In this document: one piece after another, positions 37,857 through 47,207 of the stretch | Layout: each line of letters opens with the position of its first letter | Numbering within the stretch: the first letter of the stretch is position 1 | From: Sphingobacterium sp. CZ-UAM | GTDB taxonomy: Bacteria; Bacteroidota; Bacteroidia; Sphingobacteriales; Sphingobacteriaceae | Assembly (NCBI RefSeq): GCF_002000245.1 | Contig: NZ_MTCM01000001.1 | Span: 1,550,001 to 1,614,000, forward strand | Length of the DNA stretch: 64,000 nucleotides | Reading direction: 5' to 3' | The notes under the pieces: generated by a model | The model's database searches: none | What the model was told of the DNA's origin: nothing | What the model saw: the letters and a program-made list of their open reading frames with translations, nothing else | Made by a program: the position numbers and the translations under genes

Positions 37857-38492
37857 ATGGTCATTCTTATAGGAAACCAAAAAGGCGGAGCTGGCAAAAG
37901 TACACTTACCCTGCTGCTTGCCAACTACCTCACTTCTGTACATGAAGAAAAAGTTACTGTCCTAGATATGGATTACCAACAGTCCGTATCATCAAAATAT
38001 GAAAAAGCCAAGATCTTGGAAAATGAGCCACCCTACGAAATCGTCGCCGTTGACCTCGCCCAATTTCCGATATTACTCAAAGTCCTTACCAAAAGTCCAA
38101 AAGAAATAGTTTTGATAGACCTACCAGGAAAAATGGACGATGATGGTCTGATTCCAGTAATTCTTTCTGGGGATATTATCCTCTGCCCATTTAATTACGA
38201 TGAGTTTTCCGTCGACTCAACCCTACTTTTTGCTATGGTAGTACAGAAAATCCACAGTCGGGCACCGCTTATATTTATACCAAACCGGATCAAATCCAAT
38301 GTACGTTATGATACTCAAATGGAAGTGGAAAGGGTTATGTCAAAATTTGGAACGATAACTCCTACAATCGCTGACCGCATAGACTTCCAACGTGTAAACA
38401 CGCTTCATACCCCTACAATTGTACTACCTGCCATTTTACCCATATTGAATTTGATCTATGACAACTATATCAAGAAGGAAATACCCGAATGA
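37857..38492 (+). CDS. traA: ParA-like ATPase (TraA position)
   Basis: A 211-residue ATPase of the ParA/MinD type, with the deviant Walker A motif GNQKGGAGKST at residues 6-16 and the switch region VLIDLPGKMD. In Bacteroidota conjugative elements a gene of this type opens the tra cluster, where it is called TraA; it may position or partition element DNA. It overlaps the next gene by four bases, so translation is coupled. Confidence 0.85.
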   Translation: MVILIGNQKGGAGKSTLTLLLANYLTSVHEEKVTVLDMDYQQSVSSKYEKAKILENEPPYEIVAVDLAQFPILLKVLTKSPKEIVLIDLPGKMDDDGLIPVILSGDIILCPFNYDEFSVDSTLLFAMVVQKIHSRAPLIFIPNRIKSNVRYDTQMEVERVMSKFGTITPTIADRIDFQRVNTLHTPTIVLPAILPILNLIYDNYIKKEIPE

Positions 38493-38848
38493 AAGAAATA
38501 AAATCTCTTGCCGACAAGCTCCGTGACCAGCTCCGCTCAAAAGAAACGAATCCTAAAAACCTCCCTAAAACTAAAAGAGCCTCTCCCGTACAACAAGAAA
38601 AATGCCCATCGCCCGACAAAGAAAAAGCAATAGTCTTTTTTAACGACATACGGAATTTTCAGGTTGAACTTACGGAAAAAAGCCTCATCAGGGTAGACAA
38701 AAGAACACTTAACCTCCTAAAAGGGATCAAACTCACCCAAGGAGTGGATATGAACCGATTTATCGTTTACGCACTCCACCAATACCTCTCCCAGCATCCC
38801 TGGCTTTCCGATTACATAAACGAAACCCTTAAAAACACAGAATCATGA
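38489..38848 (+). CDS. Small conjugation-cluster protein (TraB position)
   Basis: A 119-residue cytoplasmic protein with a basic, proline-rich N-terminal half and a C-terminal segment (SLIRVDKRTLNLLKGIKLTQ, then MNRFIVYALHQYL) that looks like a ribbon-helix-helix DNA-binding fold. It may act with the upstream ParA-like ATPase as a ParB- or CopG-like partner. It overlaps both neighbours by ATGA. Confidence 0.65.
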   Translation: MKEIKSLADKLRDQLRSKETNPKNLPKTKRASPVQQEKCPSPDKEKAIVFFNDIRNFQVELTEKSLIRVDKRTLNLLKGIKLTQGVDMNRFIVYALHQYLSQHPWLSDYINETLKNTES

Positions 38849-39189
38849 ATTGGACAAATTTTCTTCTCATTCTTACGCTCTCCTATTTAACCTATTATGG
38901 TCTTAATCTCATCTACGATCTGTTTATTTCGCAGAAACGATCTTCACCGCTGACCACAGATGAGACCTTGATATTCGAAGAGCATATCCAGCCCCAACTT
39001 ATTGAATATACCGGACCCGCCGTATCGATTGAAATCGTAGAAAAGGAAACGATCGAAACCATACAGATTCCAAAACAAGCAAGGCCTTCTTCCAATACCT
39101 TCATTTCAACGGGAGCCGTTGGCCTTAAGGATCTCTTTAACCTAGCCAAAAATAATCTCATCGAGTACACGAGCACTATACCCTATTAG
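38845..39189 (+). CDS. Small membrane protein of the tra cluster
   Basis: A 114-residue protein with one N-terminal membrane segment (FLLILTLSYLTYYGLNLIYD) and a mainly hydrophilic remainder. I recognise no domain. The four-base overlap with the upstream gene and tight spacing to the first DUF4134-like gene show it belongs to the transfer operon. Confidence 0.65.
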   Translation: MNWTNFLLILTLSYLTYYGLNLIYDLFISQKRSSPLTTDETLIFEEHIQPQLIEYTGPAVSIEIVEKETIETIQIPKQARPSSNTFISTGAVGLKDLFNLAKNNLIEYTSTIPY

Positions 39190-39193
39190 CAAC

Positions 39194-39508
39194 ATGTGGC
39201 AAAGAAACATGTTATGGACGGCAATTGCCGTCCTTTTTTTTATCTCACCTAAAACTGCCACTCCACAACCCGGTATTCATGAATTTTATCAGGTAACCGG
39301 TGAAATGCACCGCTGGTATTTTAGCCTTTCCGATCTGATTCTAGTCATCGGTGCCATATCCGGAATAGGCGGTGGATTGCGCATCTATGTCAATTGGCAA
39401 TCCGGCAAAAGCCACCACATTGATGCGCAAGTAATGGGCTGGTTCTTTTCCTGCCTGTTTCTTACCATTATCGGTGCCGCCCTTAAAGCCCTCTACGGGA
39501 TCAATTAA
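39194..39508 (+). CDS. DUF4134 protein (TraE-like), copy 1
   Basis: A 104-residue protein with a signal-like N-terminus and two membrane segments: a glycine-rich one (ILVIGAISGIGGGLRIYVNW) and a C-terminal one. This is the DUF4134/TraE pattern and is VirB2/VirB3-sized, suggesting a pilin-like or inner-membrane T4SS part. It is a diverged paralogue of the next gene, with the same glycine-rich helix. Confidence 0.8.
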   Translation: MWQRNMLWTAIAVLFFISPKTATPQPGIHEFYQVTGEMHRWYFSLSDLILVIGAISGIGGGLRIYVNWQSGKSHHIDAQVMGWFFSCLFLTIIGAALKALYGIN

Positions 39509-39536
39509 TCCTTTTTTTATCCTTTAATAATTTCAG

Positions 39537-39851
39537 ATGACAGTAAAAACAAAAAAACTGTTCGTTTGCGCAGCGCTTTTCCTAAGCGCAGCAAACACGC
39601 TTTCTGCACAAACTGCAGGTGGCACCCTAGGTATTGACGCAGCAACCTCCTCGCTGACGACCTATGTTGATCCCGTGTCAACTTTAACACTGGCCATTGG
39701 GGCCGTGGTAGGAATTGTGGGCGGTGTAAGGGTTTACATCAAGTGGAATTCAGGCGATAATGACATCAACAAAGAATTGATGGGATGGATGGGTTCCTGT
39801 CTGTTCCTAGTTCTCGTATCCGTAGTTATCAAAGCCTTTTTTGGTGTCTGA
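39537..39851 (+). CDS. traE: Conjugative transposon TraE (DUF4134), copy 2
   Basis: A 104-residue protein with a signal peptide (to about SAQT) and the two-helix DUF4134 pattern: LAIGAVVGIVGGVRVYIKWN followed by ELMGWMGSCLFLVLVS. In the CTnDOT family TraE is a small membrane component of the mating-pair apparatus. Its TGA overlaps the ATG of traF (TGATG). Confidence 0.88.
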   Translation: MTVKTKKLFVCAALFLSAANTLSAQTAGGTLGIDAATSSLTTYVDPVSTLTLAIGAVVGIVGGVRVYIKWNSGDNDINKELMGWMGSCLFLVLVSVVIKAFFGV

Positions 39852-40150
39852 TGATCACAAAGTATTCCATTTACAAGGGGCTCCAGCGGCCCCTTGTATA
39901 TCGTGGTTTTAAGGGTAAGTTCATCGGTTGGGGTATTGGATTCCTTATTCTGGGACTTGTTGGCGGTGGCCTGATCGGAGCGCTGACAAATATGTACCTA
40001 GGTGGAACCATTACCATACTTATCATAGCCGCAGGACTTACATTCACTTTTTATAGACAAAAAGCTGGCCTACACGATAAAACACGCTATAAAGGTATTT
40101 CTATCCATTCCACACGTCTAAAGAAAAACTATGTTGACCCGATCCCCTAA
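39851..40150 (+). CDS. traF: Conjugative transposon TraF (DUF4133)
   Basis: A 99-residue membrane protein from the ATG at 39851; a longer upstream reading frame would overlap traE. The N-terminus (SIYKGLQRPLVYRGFKGKFI) and two hydrophobic segments fit DUF4133, the VirB3-like TraF. It overlaps the traG start by 20 bases. Confidence 0.88.
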   Translation: MITKYSIYKGLQRPLVYRGFKGKFIGWGIGFLILGLVGGGLIGALTNMYLGGTITILIIAAGLTFTFYRQKAGLHDKTRYKGISIHSTRLKKNYVDPIP

Positions 40151-42611
40151 ATCCATTTTTAAGCTACCCTACGCAGGCATTGATAACTATAATGGTCAGC
40201 ATTTGCTCTTTAGTGAAAGGGGAGATTTTTCAGCCATATTTTGTCTGAAAAACCCAGCGACACAATACGGTGCCAACCCTGCCCCTTATGTAGCTTATCA
40301 TTCCCTGCTCCTGAATTTGATAAAGATCCTCGGTGAAGGATATATCATCCAGAAACAGGACATATTTTCCCGAAAGATCTTTCAGGGAGATATAAACCGG
40401 GAATTTCTACAACAGAAATATGACGATCATTTCCACGGGCGAGAGTACACCGAAATCACCACCTATCTGACCATTACAAGGCAAGTTAAAAAAGGGACAT
40501 TTTACGTCTATGATCCTAAAACGCTAGCGGATTTTGCCCTTCAAATGGATAAGGTTTACGATCTATTACTTGGGGCGGAAGTACATCCAAGGCGGTTAAA
40601 TGAAACAGAGATCAACTCTTATATATCACGAGTACTGGCTGGCGATTTTTCCTCTGAAAATATTGTCCTGGAAAATATTCGTTCAGTTGACCGGGAACTT
40701 GGTATCGGAGACCGCACCCTACGGAGCATTAGCCTCATTAACACAGATTCTATTGACCTTCCAGAAGCCATCGGACCTTATACGCATAAACAGGGAGGCG
40801 GAAGCCTTCGGGAATTCCCCGTTGATAACCTCTTTTTTTTACATTATGTTCCTGATTATCGCTGCATCATTTACAACCAGCTGATAGAGATACCGACGCA
40901 ACAAATTACTTTGAATAAACTCGAGCTCAAACGAAAACGGCATTCAGGTATACCGGATCCTGCAAACTTGATCTGCGTAGAAGATATCGACAAACTCCTG
41001 ATCGACGTAGCACGGGAAAATCAGTTATTGGTCAACGCACATTACAACATTCTGCTCTGTGCAGATAACGATAAAATCGCAAGGGCGGCTAACTTTATTG
41101 AAGCCTCCCTGTTCCAGCAGGGTATAATCCCTTCAAGAAATGCCTACAACCAACTGGAGCTCTTTCGTACCGTACTGCCCGGAAATGGTATCGAACTTAA
41201 GAAATATGATTGGTTTCTTACCACCTCTGACGCTGCTCTCTGCTTATTTTTTAAAGAATCCCTACAAAGAGACGAAGAATCCGATTTTCTTGTACGGTTT
41301 ACTGACCGCCAAGGATTGCCCATAGGAATTGACCTGGCAAACCTACTGACCGGGCGCCTAAATAACCGGTCAAAATTTGCCTTAGGGCCGAGCGGATCGG
41401 GTAAATCTTTTTTTATGAATGCGCTGGTTGAGCAATATTGCCTTTACAATATGGACGTCGTGATTGTCGACACCGGCGACAGTTACCAAGGATTATGCAG
41501 CTATTACAAAGGTAAGTATATCACCTATACCGAGGAAAAACCACTTTCAATGAACCCTTTTGCAATGTCTCAAAAGGAATTCAACCTTGAACAAAAAGAT
41601 TTCCTCAAAACGCTCGTCGCTTTATTATGGAAGGGAGCAGAAGGAGAACTGACACAGATTGAAGACAGCGTTATTTCCAATGTACTATCTTCTTACTATT
41701 ACGAGCATTTTTGGCTAGACCCCGGTCCTCAGCACCCGAGAAGACCCGAAAAGTTGGATTTCGATTCATTCTATATTTACTCGGTCGAGCGCATCAAAGA
41801 GATCACCGAACAGGAGTCCATTAGTTTTGATCTGGATGAATACCGGTATGTACTCCGTAAATTCTATTCAGGCCAGGAGTTTGGCACATTATTGAATGAA
41901 GCCACCGATCAATCGCTCTTTACAGCACCCTTTATTGTCTTTGAAATAGACAATATTAAGGAGAACAAAACAATTTTCCCCATTGTCACCCTATCGATTA
42001 TGTCGGTCTTCCTCCAAAAGATGCGACACCGTACTGAAAGGCGTAAGGCCCTCATCATTGAGGAAGCCTGGAAGGCGATCGCGAGTCCCATAATGGCAGG
42101 TTACATTCTTTACCTCTATAAAACGGTTCGTAAATTTTGGGGAGAACTCACCGTAGTCACCCAGGAGCTTGGCGATATCCTGGGTAACTCCATCGTTAAA
42201 GACAGTATACTCGCCAACTCAGATACCATCTGCCTGCTTGACCAAGGCAAATTCAGGGAAAATTACGATGAAATAGCAAAGCTCCTTTCTATAACCGACA
42301 GCGAAAGACGCAAAATCTTTACGATAAACCAGCTCGACAATAAAGAAGGCCGTGGGCGATTCAAAGAAGTTTATATCCGTCGTGGAACAACTGGCGAGGT
42401 CTACGGTGTGGAGGTCTCCATTTACCAATATCTATGCTATACGACGGAAAAGCCTGAGAAAAATGCGGTACAGATCTATGTAAAGCGGTATGGGAGCTAT
42501 CAGGCAGCGCTAGAGTCATTTGTTTCAGATATGCAAACCACTGGTCTGGCCCTTTCTGCGTTCGTAGCCAAAATTAACCAGAGCGGGGCTCCCCTTCTTC
42601 CTATTCAGTAG
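40131..42611 (+). CDS. traG: TraG conjugation ATPase (VirB4-like)
   Basis: An 826-residue cytoplasmic/inner-membrane ATPase that powers assembly of the type IV secretion apparatus. The N-terminal region (KSIFKLPYAGIDNYNGQHLL) is typical of Bacteroidota TraG. The Walker A motif LGPSGSGKSFF lies near residues 418-428 and the Walker B region KALIIEEAWKAI near 640-650. The length is normal and no break is seen. It starts inside traF and is followed by three tandem paralogues. Confidence 0.92.
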   Translation: MLTRSPKSIFKLPYAGIDNYNGQHLLFSERGDFSAIFCLKNPATQYGANPAPYVAYHSLLLNLIKILGEGYIIQKQDIFSRKIFQGDINREFLQQKYDDHFHGREYTEITTYLTITRQVKKGTFYVYDPKTLADFALQMDKVYDLLLGAEVHPRRLNETEINSYISRVLAGDFSSENIVLENIRSVDRELGIGDRTLRSISLINTDSIDLPEAIGPYTHKQGGGSLREFPVDNLFFLHYVPDYRCIIYNQLIEIPTQQITLNKLELKRKRHSGIPDPANLICVEDIDKLLIDVARENQLLVNAHYNILLCADNDKIARAANFIEASLFQQGIIPSRNAYNQLELFRTVLPGNGIELKKYDWFLTTSDAALCLFFKESLQRDEESDFLVRFTDRQGLPIGIDLANLLTGRLNNRSKFALGPSGSGKSFFMNALVEQYCLYNMDVVIVDTGDSYQGLCSYYKGKYITYTEEKPLSMNPFAMSQKEFNLEQKDFLKTLVALLWKGAEGELTQIEDSVISNVLSSYYYEHFWLDPGPQHPRRPEKLDFDSFYIYSVERIKEITEQESISFDLDEYRYVLRKFYSGQEFGTLLNEATDQSLFTAPFIVFEIDNIKENKTIFPIVTLSIMSVFLQKMRHRTERRKALIIEEAWKAIASPIMAGYILYLYKTVRKFWGELTVVTQELGDILGNSIVKDSILANSDTICLLDQGKFRENYDEIAKLLSITDSERRKIFTINQLDNKEGRGRFKEVYIRRGTTGEVYGVEVSIYQYLCYTTEKPEKNAVQIYVKRYGSYQAALESFVSDMQTTGLALSAFVAKINQSGAPLLPIQ

Positions 42612-42643
42612 CGTTTTATGATTCTAAACAATTCCTCTCAAGC

Positions 42644-43306
42644 ATGAAAAATTTATATTTTATTTTCATCCTGATCCTAATTGCCACAGGATCCCGCGCA
42701 CAGATCTATGTTGATCCCGCAGTGGCGGCAGCGACGGCAGCACACGCCTCCATAATGAATGGACAACTAGACAGGACAAACGATAACCTTACCCTCATCC
42801 AGCGTGGACAACTAGCCGTCACCGGACAATTGGTTATTGTCAATGACCTTCAGGACAAAATATATAAAGGCCTGAGTGAAGTATCAGCAGTCGTACGTAA
42901 TCTGCTTGCCATTAAAAATATTACAGAGATCAGCTCGGATATCGTTCATGATGTGAACAGAGCAATGCATATTGCCGGATCAAATCCCCTACTATTATTA
43001 TTTGCTGAACAGGGAGCCCGTGAGTTTAAAACACGTGCCACAGCATTGGCCACCGAAGTGGCTTCCTTTGTCACCAAGGGCGGAAAAGATAACCTGATGG
43101 ATTCCGGCGAACGTGCAAAACTGCTCAACAGAATCGTAACTGAGCTCACCATTCTCCGGGGTGTTGCCTACGGCATGTACCGGACCATGTACTGGACAAA
43201 ACAGCGGGGGATCTTAAACTCGCTTAATCCTTATGCGGGTTTTATAAACATAGACAAACGGATCGCGGATGACATTATCCGTAATGCAAAATACCTAAAG
43301 CCATGA
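42644..43306 (+). CDS. Periplasmic transfer protein, TraI position, paralogue 1
   Basis: A 220-residue secreted helical protein with a signal peptide (to about GSRAQ). It ends in SLNPYAGFINIDKRIADDII and shares this end and its overall length with the next two genes. Its place between traG and traJ is that of TraI, a VirB5-like periplasmic/pilus protein in CTnDOT-type elements, but that equivalence is inferred from order. It overlaps the next gene by four bases. Confidence 0.72.
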   Translation: MKNLYFIFILILIATGSRAQIYVDPAVAAATAAHASIMNGQLDRTNDNLTLIQRGQLAVTGQLVIVNDLQDKIYKGLSEVSAVVRNLLAIKNITEISSDIVHDVNRAMHIAGSNPLLLLFAEQGAREFKTRATALATEVASFVTKGGKDNLMDSGERAKLLNRIVTELTILRGVAYGMYRTMYWTKQRGILNSLNPYAGFINIDKRIADDIIRNAKYLKP

Positions 43307-43962
43307 AAGATTTATTACTCTGTATAGTACTCACCTTGTTGATTTCATCCTATGGCCATGCACAGCTCAATGTAGAACTACTGCATCAACTGGTACAGCA
43401 CAGTAAGGATGAAAATGAACGGCAAACAACCTCACGTAACCGACAGGCCATTACCTCGGCCAATGAGGAGGTAAACTATTCCAAAATGGATGAGCTCAAA
43501 CAAAAATACCGAAAACTGCAAAACCGCTTTCACGCGCTGGGTCTTGCGATAGATGCTTCCCAGATCGCCCTGCAGGCCGCTCCGTTAATTGCAGAGATCA
43601 TCGAAAATCAGGACAAAATTATCGGGCTTGCATCTGCGGATCCCATTCTTATCGCCATGGCATATCAGACAGAAATAGATATAGCCGAAAAAACTTATAT
43701 GCTCAGCAGGTACCTCTACGCACTTGCAATAAGCCTCGGTGATCTCAACCAGATGAAAGCAAGCGATCGTAAACTGTTGTTCGGGCACGTCATAACAGAG
43801 CTCGGGCTCATTGCCGGAGTCTGCCGAGGTCTAGCGGTAAATATGTTTTATTCCAGCAGGAAAAAGATGCTCTCCTCGATGAATCCTTTTGCCAGTTTTA
43901 TAAATCGTGACCGGCAGCTGGTGAACGACATTCTAGCAAAACTCAAACAGATCAAAAAATGA
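43303..43962 (+). CDS. Periplasmic transfer protein, paralogue 2
   Basis: A 219-residue protein with a signal peptide (ending near GHAQ). It ends in SMNPFASFINRDRQLVNDIL, clearly related to paralogues 1 and 3, although the N-terminal half is diverged and contains a charged coiled-coil-like stretch. ATGA overlaps with both neighbours show tightly coupled translation of the triplet. Confidence 0.72.
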   Translation: MKDLLLCIVLTLLISSYGHAQLNVELLHQLVQHSKDENERQTTSRNRQAITSANEEVNYSKMDELKQKYRKLQNRFHALGLAIDASQIALQAAPLIAEIIENQDKIIGLASADPILIAMAYQTEIDIAEKTYMLSRYLYALAISLGDLNQMKASDRKLLFGHVITELGLIAGVCRGLAVNMFYSSRKKMLSSMNPFASFINRDRQLVNDILAKLKQIKK

Positions 43963-44639
43963 GAACAGGTATAGTAGTCTTTTTATTCTTAACCATATTT
44001 CTGAACGTCAAAAGTGCCAGCTGCCAAGGCTACGCCATTATCAGTGATAGCAAACATCTGGCTATCGTCAATGAAAATGGCGCAGTACGTTATTCCTCAG
44101 AAGCCGCCCATAATAACTATCTAAGCACGATCAGGCAAAGGTTGGACGACATCAATATTAATGTAAGTTCCGTCGTTCTCGTTCAGGATATCATTCACAG
44201 ATCTCTTTCAGAGGTCAACGCAGCTTTACGATCTGGTCTCGCCCTGCGGCAGATTGCTCAGATCAGCACTGAAATCATTCTTGAATGTGAACAGATGCTC
44301 CAGGTCGCAAAGGAGTCTCCTCATTTGTTGCTGTTCGCTGAAGAAGTCGCAGGGCTCATGAAAAACCGTGGTGTAGATCTCATCGCTGAAGTATCAGATT
44401 TTATTCTCAAGGAAGGACAAAACGTTCTGATGGATTACGAAAAGCGTGATGCCCTACTCCGTAAAATCGTACTTGAACTCAAGGTGATGCGTGCACTTAC
44501 ATATAGCATGCACCGGTCCATGGACAGGGCAAAAATGGTCGGGGTGCTCAAGTCATTAAATCCTTATCAGAACTTCATCAATCGGGACGTCCGCCTCGTG
44601 GACGACATTATCTATAAGATCAAGATCATTAAAGAATAA
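43959..44639 (+). CDS. Periplasmic transfer protein, paralogue 3
   Basis: A 226-residue protein with a signal peptide (to about ASCQG). It is closer to paralogue 1 than to 2: both share IVHDVNRAM/ILECEQML-like and LLLFAEE/LLLFAEQ stretches, and it ends in SLNPYQNFINRDVRLVDDII. Together the three may form a hetero-oligomer in the periplasm. Confidence 0.72.
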   Translation: MRTGIVVFLFLTIFLNVKSASCQGYAIISDSKHLAIVNENGAVRYSSEAAHNNYLSTIRQRLDDININVSSVVLVQDIIHRSLSEVNAALRSGLALRQIAQISTEIILECEQMLQVAKESPHLLLFAEEVAGLMKNRGVDLIAEVSDFILKEGQNVLMDYEKRDALLRKIVLELKVMRALTYSMHRSMDRAKMVGVLKSLNPYQNFINRDVRLVDDIIYKIKIIKE

Positions 44640-44643
44640 TCCA

Positions 44644-45426
44644 ATGAAAAATCTTTTACTCCTTTGCATTGCCCTGCTGATAGTAATTCAAGGACGGGCA
44701 CAAAGTGTCCGAAGAATAACCGACCAGCACATTGTCAACCAGCAGGAGCGTATGGTTTTTAAACAGTGGGACAAAAAGAAGTTTACACCAACGAAGGGAT
44801 TTCTGGGACTAAATCCCAATTACTGGTTAACCTGGGCCTGGCATCCAAACTACCCCAAAAAGGACCGCCGACCGCTCAGCGGCAATGGTGAACAGACGCA
44901 ACGGATCTTGCTGGTCGCTGCCATGAAGAGCACAGAAGAAGCGTACACAAAACACGCTGATACGCTCCGTAATACCGCACTAATAGAAATGCTTAATTAT
45001 GTTGGCGCAATATCAGATACCGATCCCTTATGGCAACTTTATTATAGCGCTGAATTTCAATCCTTATATCAGGTAAATTCTACTTCGGCACTCGAAGGAA
45101 CCGAAGCAGGCGTTAAAGACTATCTTTCCCGGACAGGCGTACTACAATGGTTCCTTGATGAAAGCACCGCACTATTGGAACGCCTTCAAGCTGCCAGATC
45201 AACAAACCTCGACCGCGGATCACGTATTATGGCCTATCACCGAATGCTTGATGAATACAGAAAACTCCGTTCCATCTGGGAGACAAAAAAACAGCAGGCA
45301 AAACGTTTCCTTTCACTGGCAAAAACGGTATCAGGCCAAAGGCAGCATGACAATACTAGTCTCGATAGTCCGGGAAGAACGGATGTCCAGATCGCCGACG
45401 ATGTGCTCCGAAAATCAAAACTCTAA
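44644..45426 (+). CDS. Exported tra-cluster protein, possibly DUF5045-like
   Basis: A 260-residue secreted protein (signal peptide to about GRAQS). A conserved-looking block, GFLGLNPNYWLTWAWHPNYP then KKDRRPLSGNGEQTQ, is reminiscent of DUF5045 proteins of conjugative elements; that name is from memory. The C-terminal half is helical. It follows the paralogue triplet by four bases and precedes traJ, so it likely belongs to the periplasmic part of the apparatus. Confidence 0.65.
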   Translation: MKNLLLLCIALLIVIQGRAQSVRRITDQHIVNQQERMVFKQWDKKKFTPTKGFLGLNPNYWLTWAWHPNYPKKDRRPLSGNGEQTQRILLVAAMKSTEEAYTKHADTLRNTALIEMLNYVGAISDTDPLWQLYYSAEFQSLYQVNSTSALEGTEAGVKDYLSRTGVLQWFLDESTALLERLQAARSTNLDRGSRIMAYHRMLDEYRKLRSIWETKKQQAKRFLSLAKTVSGQRQHDNTSLDSPGRTDVQIADDVLRKSKL

Positions 45427-45437
45427 AAATCAAAGAC

Positions 45438-46574
45438 ATGAATCTTATTACATTGTTCACCGGGGGCTTTTTGGTTCAGGGGCAGCCTGTCTCTGTTCCC
45501 GACAGCTTTAAAGATACCTTCAATTTCTTACAGGGAAACGGTGTCTATGAGGAAGGCATGATGCACTTTCTTAAGCAGATGAAACATACCATATGGACAC
45601 ATTATGATGCTTTCATCGCCGATGCCCAGGCGCTCTGCGCAATATTTATGCTCATCTTCTTCAGCATCAAAATTTATGAGATGATGGCCGGCGATAAGCA
45701 GCTCGAAATTATGCCCCTGCTCCGGCCATTCGGTCTGGTCATGGTCATCCTCTGGTGGCCTACATTCACCCGTGTCATCGCTTTTCCAGCCGAAATTGTC
45801 GAAAACCGGACCGAGGCCATGTTTGACGGTAGCCAAATAGAGGTAAATGACCTCAGGCTCCAACGGGCAAAATTGATGGTCGATGTTTCCGATCAGCTTC
45901 TAACTATTCAGGCAGTAACAGAAACAGCGAAAACGGAAGCCGACACCTGGTACGGAAAAGCATGGGATTCCGTAAAATCCACGGTCAAGGAAGGATTTGC
46001 CGAAGTATGGAATCCAATTGTGGAAATGCGAAACCGCTTACAGGCCAACATCCTTTTATTGGTCACATCCATATTAGAAACACTGGCAATATGGTTTCTG
46101 CGCATCTGTGTATATGTCATCTTTATCGTTCAGATTTTATTTTCCACTATCCTCATCATACTGGGGCCATTTGCCGTAGCAGCGAGTATACTACCCGCCT
46201 TCAGGGATTCATTTTCAACCTGGATTGCACGTTTTGTAGCTGTAAACCTCTATTCGGGAATTGCTTATCTGGTCATGTACATTTCTTCTCTCTTTCAGCA
46301 TTACGCCATGGAAGCAGAGATCAGCCGTTATCAGACATTGCTAGGGGCATCAGGGCCCGACCTTGGAAAACTTACCTCCTACGCATTGTTTGGTGTGCTT
46401 TCATTTGGAATGGTCATCGGTGCATTTGTCATTGGTGCCCTGACCATGCTTACCGTACCGAGCATCTCAACATGGATTATTTCAACCAGCGGAATATCAT
46501 CAGCAGCATCTACCATGGGCCGGGGAGCCTCCTCAATGGCTAGGGTCGCCAGAAAACTATTGACCAAACTTTAA
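45438..46574 (+). CDS. traJ: Conjugative transposon TraJ (VirB6-like)
   Basis: A 378-residue polytopic inner-membrane protein. Membrane segments lie near residues 68-85, 98-115, 200-265, 275-295 and 318-350, and the region LFSTILIILGPFAVAASILP matches the conserved TraJ/VirB6 core. It probably forms the inner-membrane channel. It is in the usual place, before traK. Confidence 0.87.
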   Translation: MNLITLFTGGFLVQGQPVSVPDSFKDTFNFLQGNGVYEEGMMHFLKQMKHTIWTHYDAFIADAQALCAIFMLIFFSIKIYEMMAGDKQLEIMPLLRPFGLVMVILWWPTFTRVIAFPAEIVENRTEAMFDGSQIEVNDLRLQRAKLMVDVSDQLLTIQAVTETAKTEADTWYGKAWDSVKSTVKEGFAEVWNPIVEMRNRLQANILLLVTSILETLAIWFLRICVYVIFIVQILFSTILIILGPFAVAASILPAFRDSFSTWIARFVAVNLYSGIAYLVMYISSLFQHYAMEAEISRYQTLLGASGPDLGKLTSYALFGVLSFGMVIGAFVIGALTMLTVPSISTWIISTSGISSAASTMGRGASSMARVARKLLTKL

Positions 46575-46586
46575 TTAGTAAAACAA

Positions 46587-47207
46587 ATGATTATCAAAAA
46601 TATTGAATCAAAGGTTCGTCTGGCCACCTTCCTCTCCGCAGGCTGTCTTATAGCCGCAGTATTGATGGTACTAACTGTTTCCTTCTTTGCCTACCGTCAG
46701 GTAGTTAATGCCCGCAGAAGTATATACATTATGGATGCTGCCAATATTCCGATGTCGGCAAGGCAGACTGACGTACAAATGAACCGTGAGGCGGAATACC
46801 GATCACATATCGGAAGATTTCATAGCCTCTTCTTCTCCATGACACCCGACGACAGGTTTATAGAATATCAGATGAAGCAGGCCATGTACCTTATAGACGA
46901 AAGTGGTGCGCTACAGTATAATAACCTGAAGGAAAAAGGTTTCTTTAGTTCCATTCTCTCCTCCAGTGCTGTACTTACCATCCGCACCGATAGCATCTAT
47001 CTTGATATGCCAAAGCATTACTTTAGGTACTATGGCACCCAAAAAATCGACCGTCGTAGTTCTACCATTACACGTTCATTGATCACCGAAGGTCATCTCA
47101 GTGATCTTGAAATTCGTTCGGATAATAATCCCCATGCTGTGTTGATAACAAGATGGAAAACCCTAGAAAATAAAGACCTGCAAAATGTCCAAAAAAACAC
47201 CTTCTGA
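46587..47207 (+). CDS. traK: Conjugative transposon TraK (VirB8-like)
   Basis: A 206-residue protein with a short cytoplasmic start, one membrane helix (residues about 18-36) and a periplasmic domain including FHSLFFSMTPDDRFIEYQMK, a typical TraK stretch. VirB8-like proteins scaffold assembly of the channel. Its end overlaps the next gene by 23 bases. Confidence 0.88.
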   Translation: MIIKNIESKVRLATFLSAGCLIAAVLMVLTVSFFAYRQVVNARRSIYIMDAANIPMSARQTDVQMNREAEYRSHIGRFHSLFFSMTPDDRFIEYQMKQAMYLIDESGALQYNNLKEKGFFSSILSSSAVLTIRTDSIYLDMPKHYFRYYGTQKIDRRSSTITRSLITEGHLSDLEIRSDNNPHAVLITRWKTLENKDLQNVQKNTF

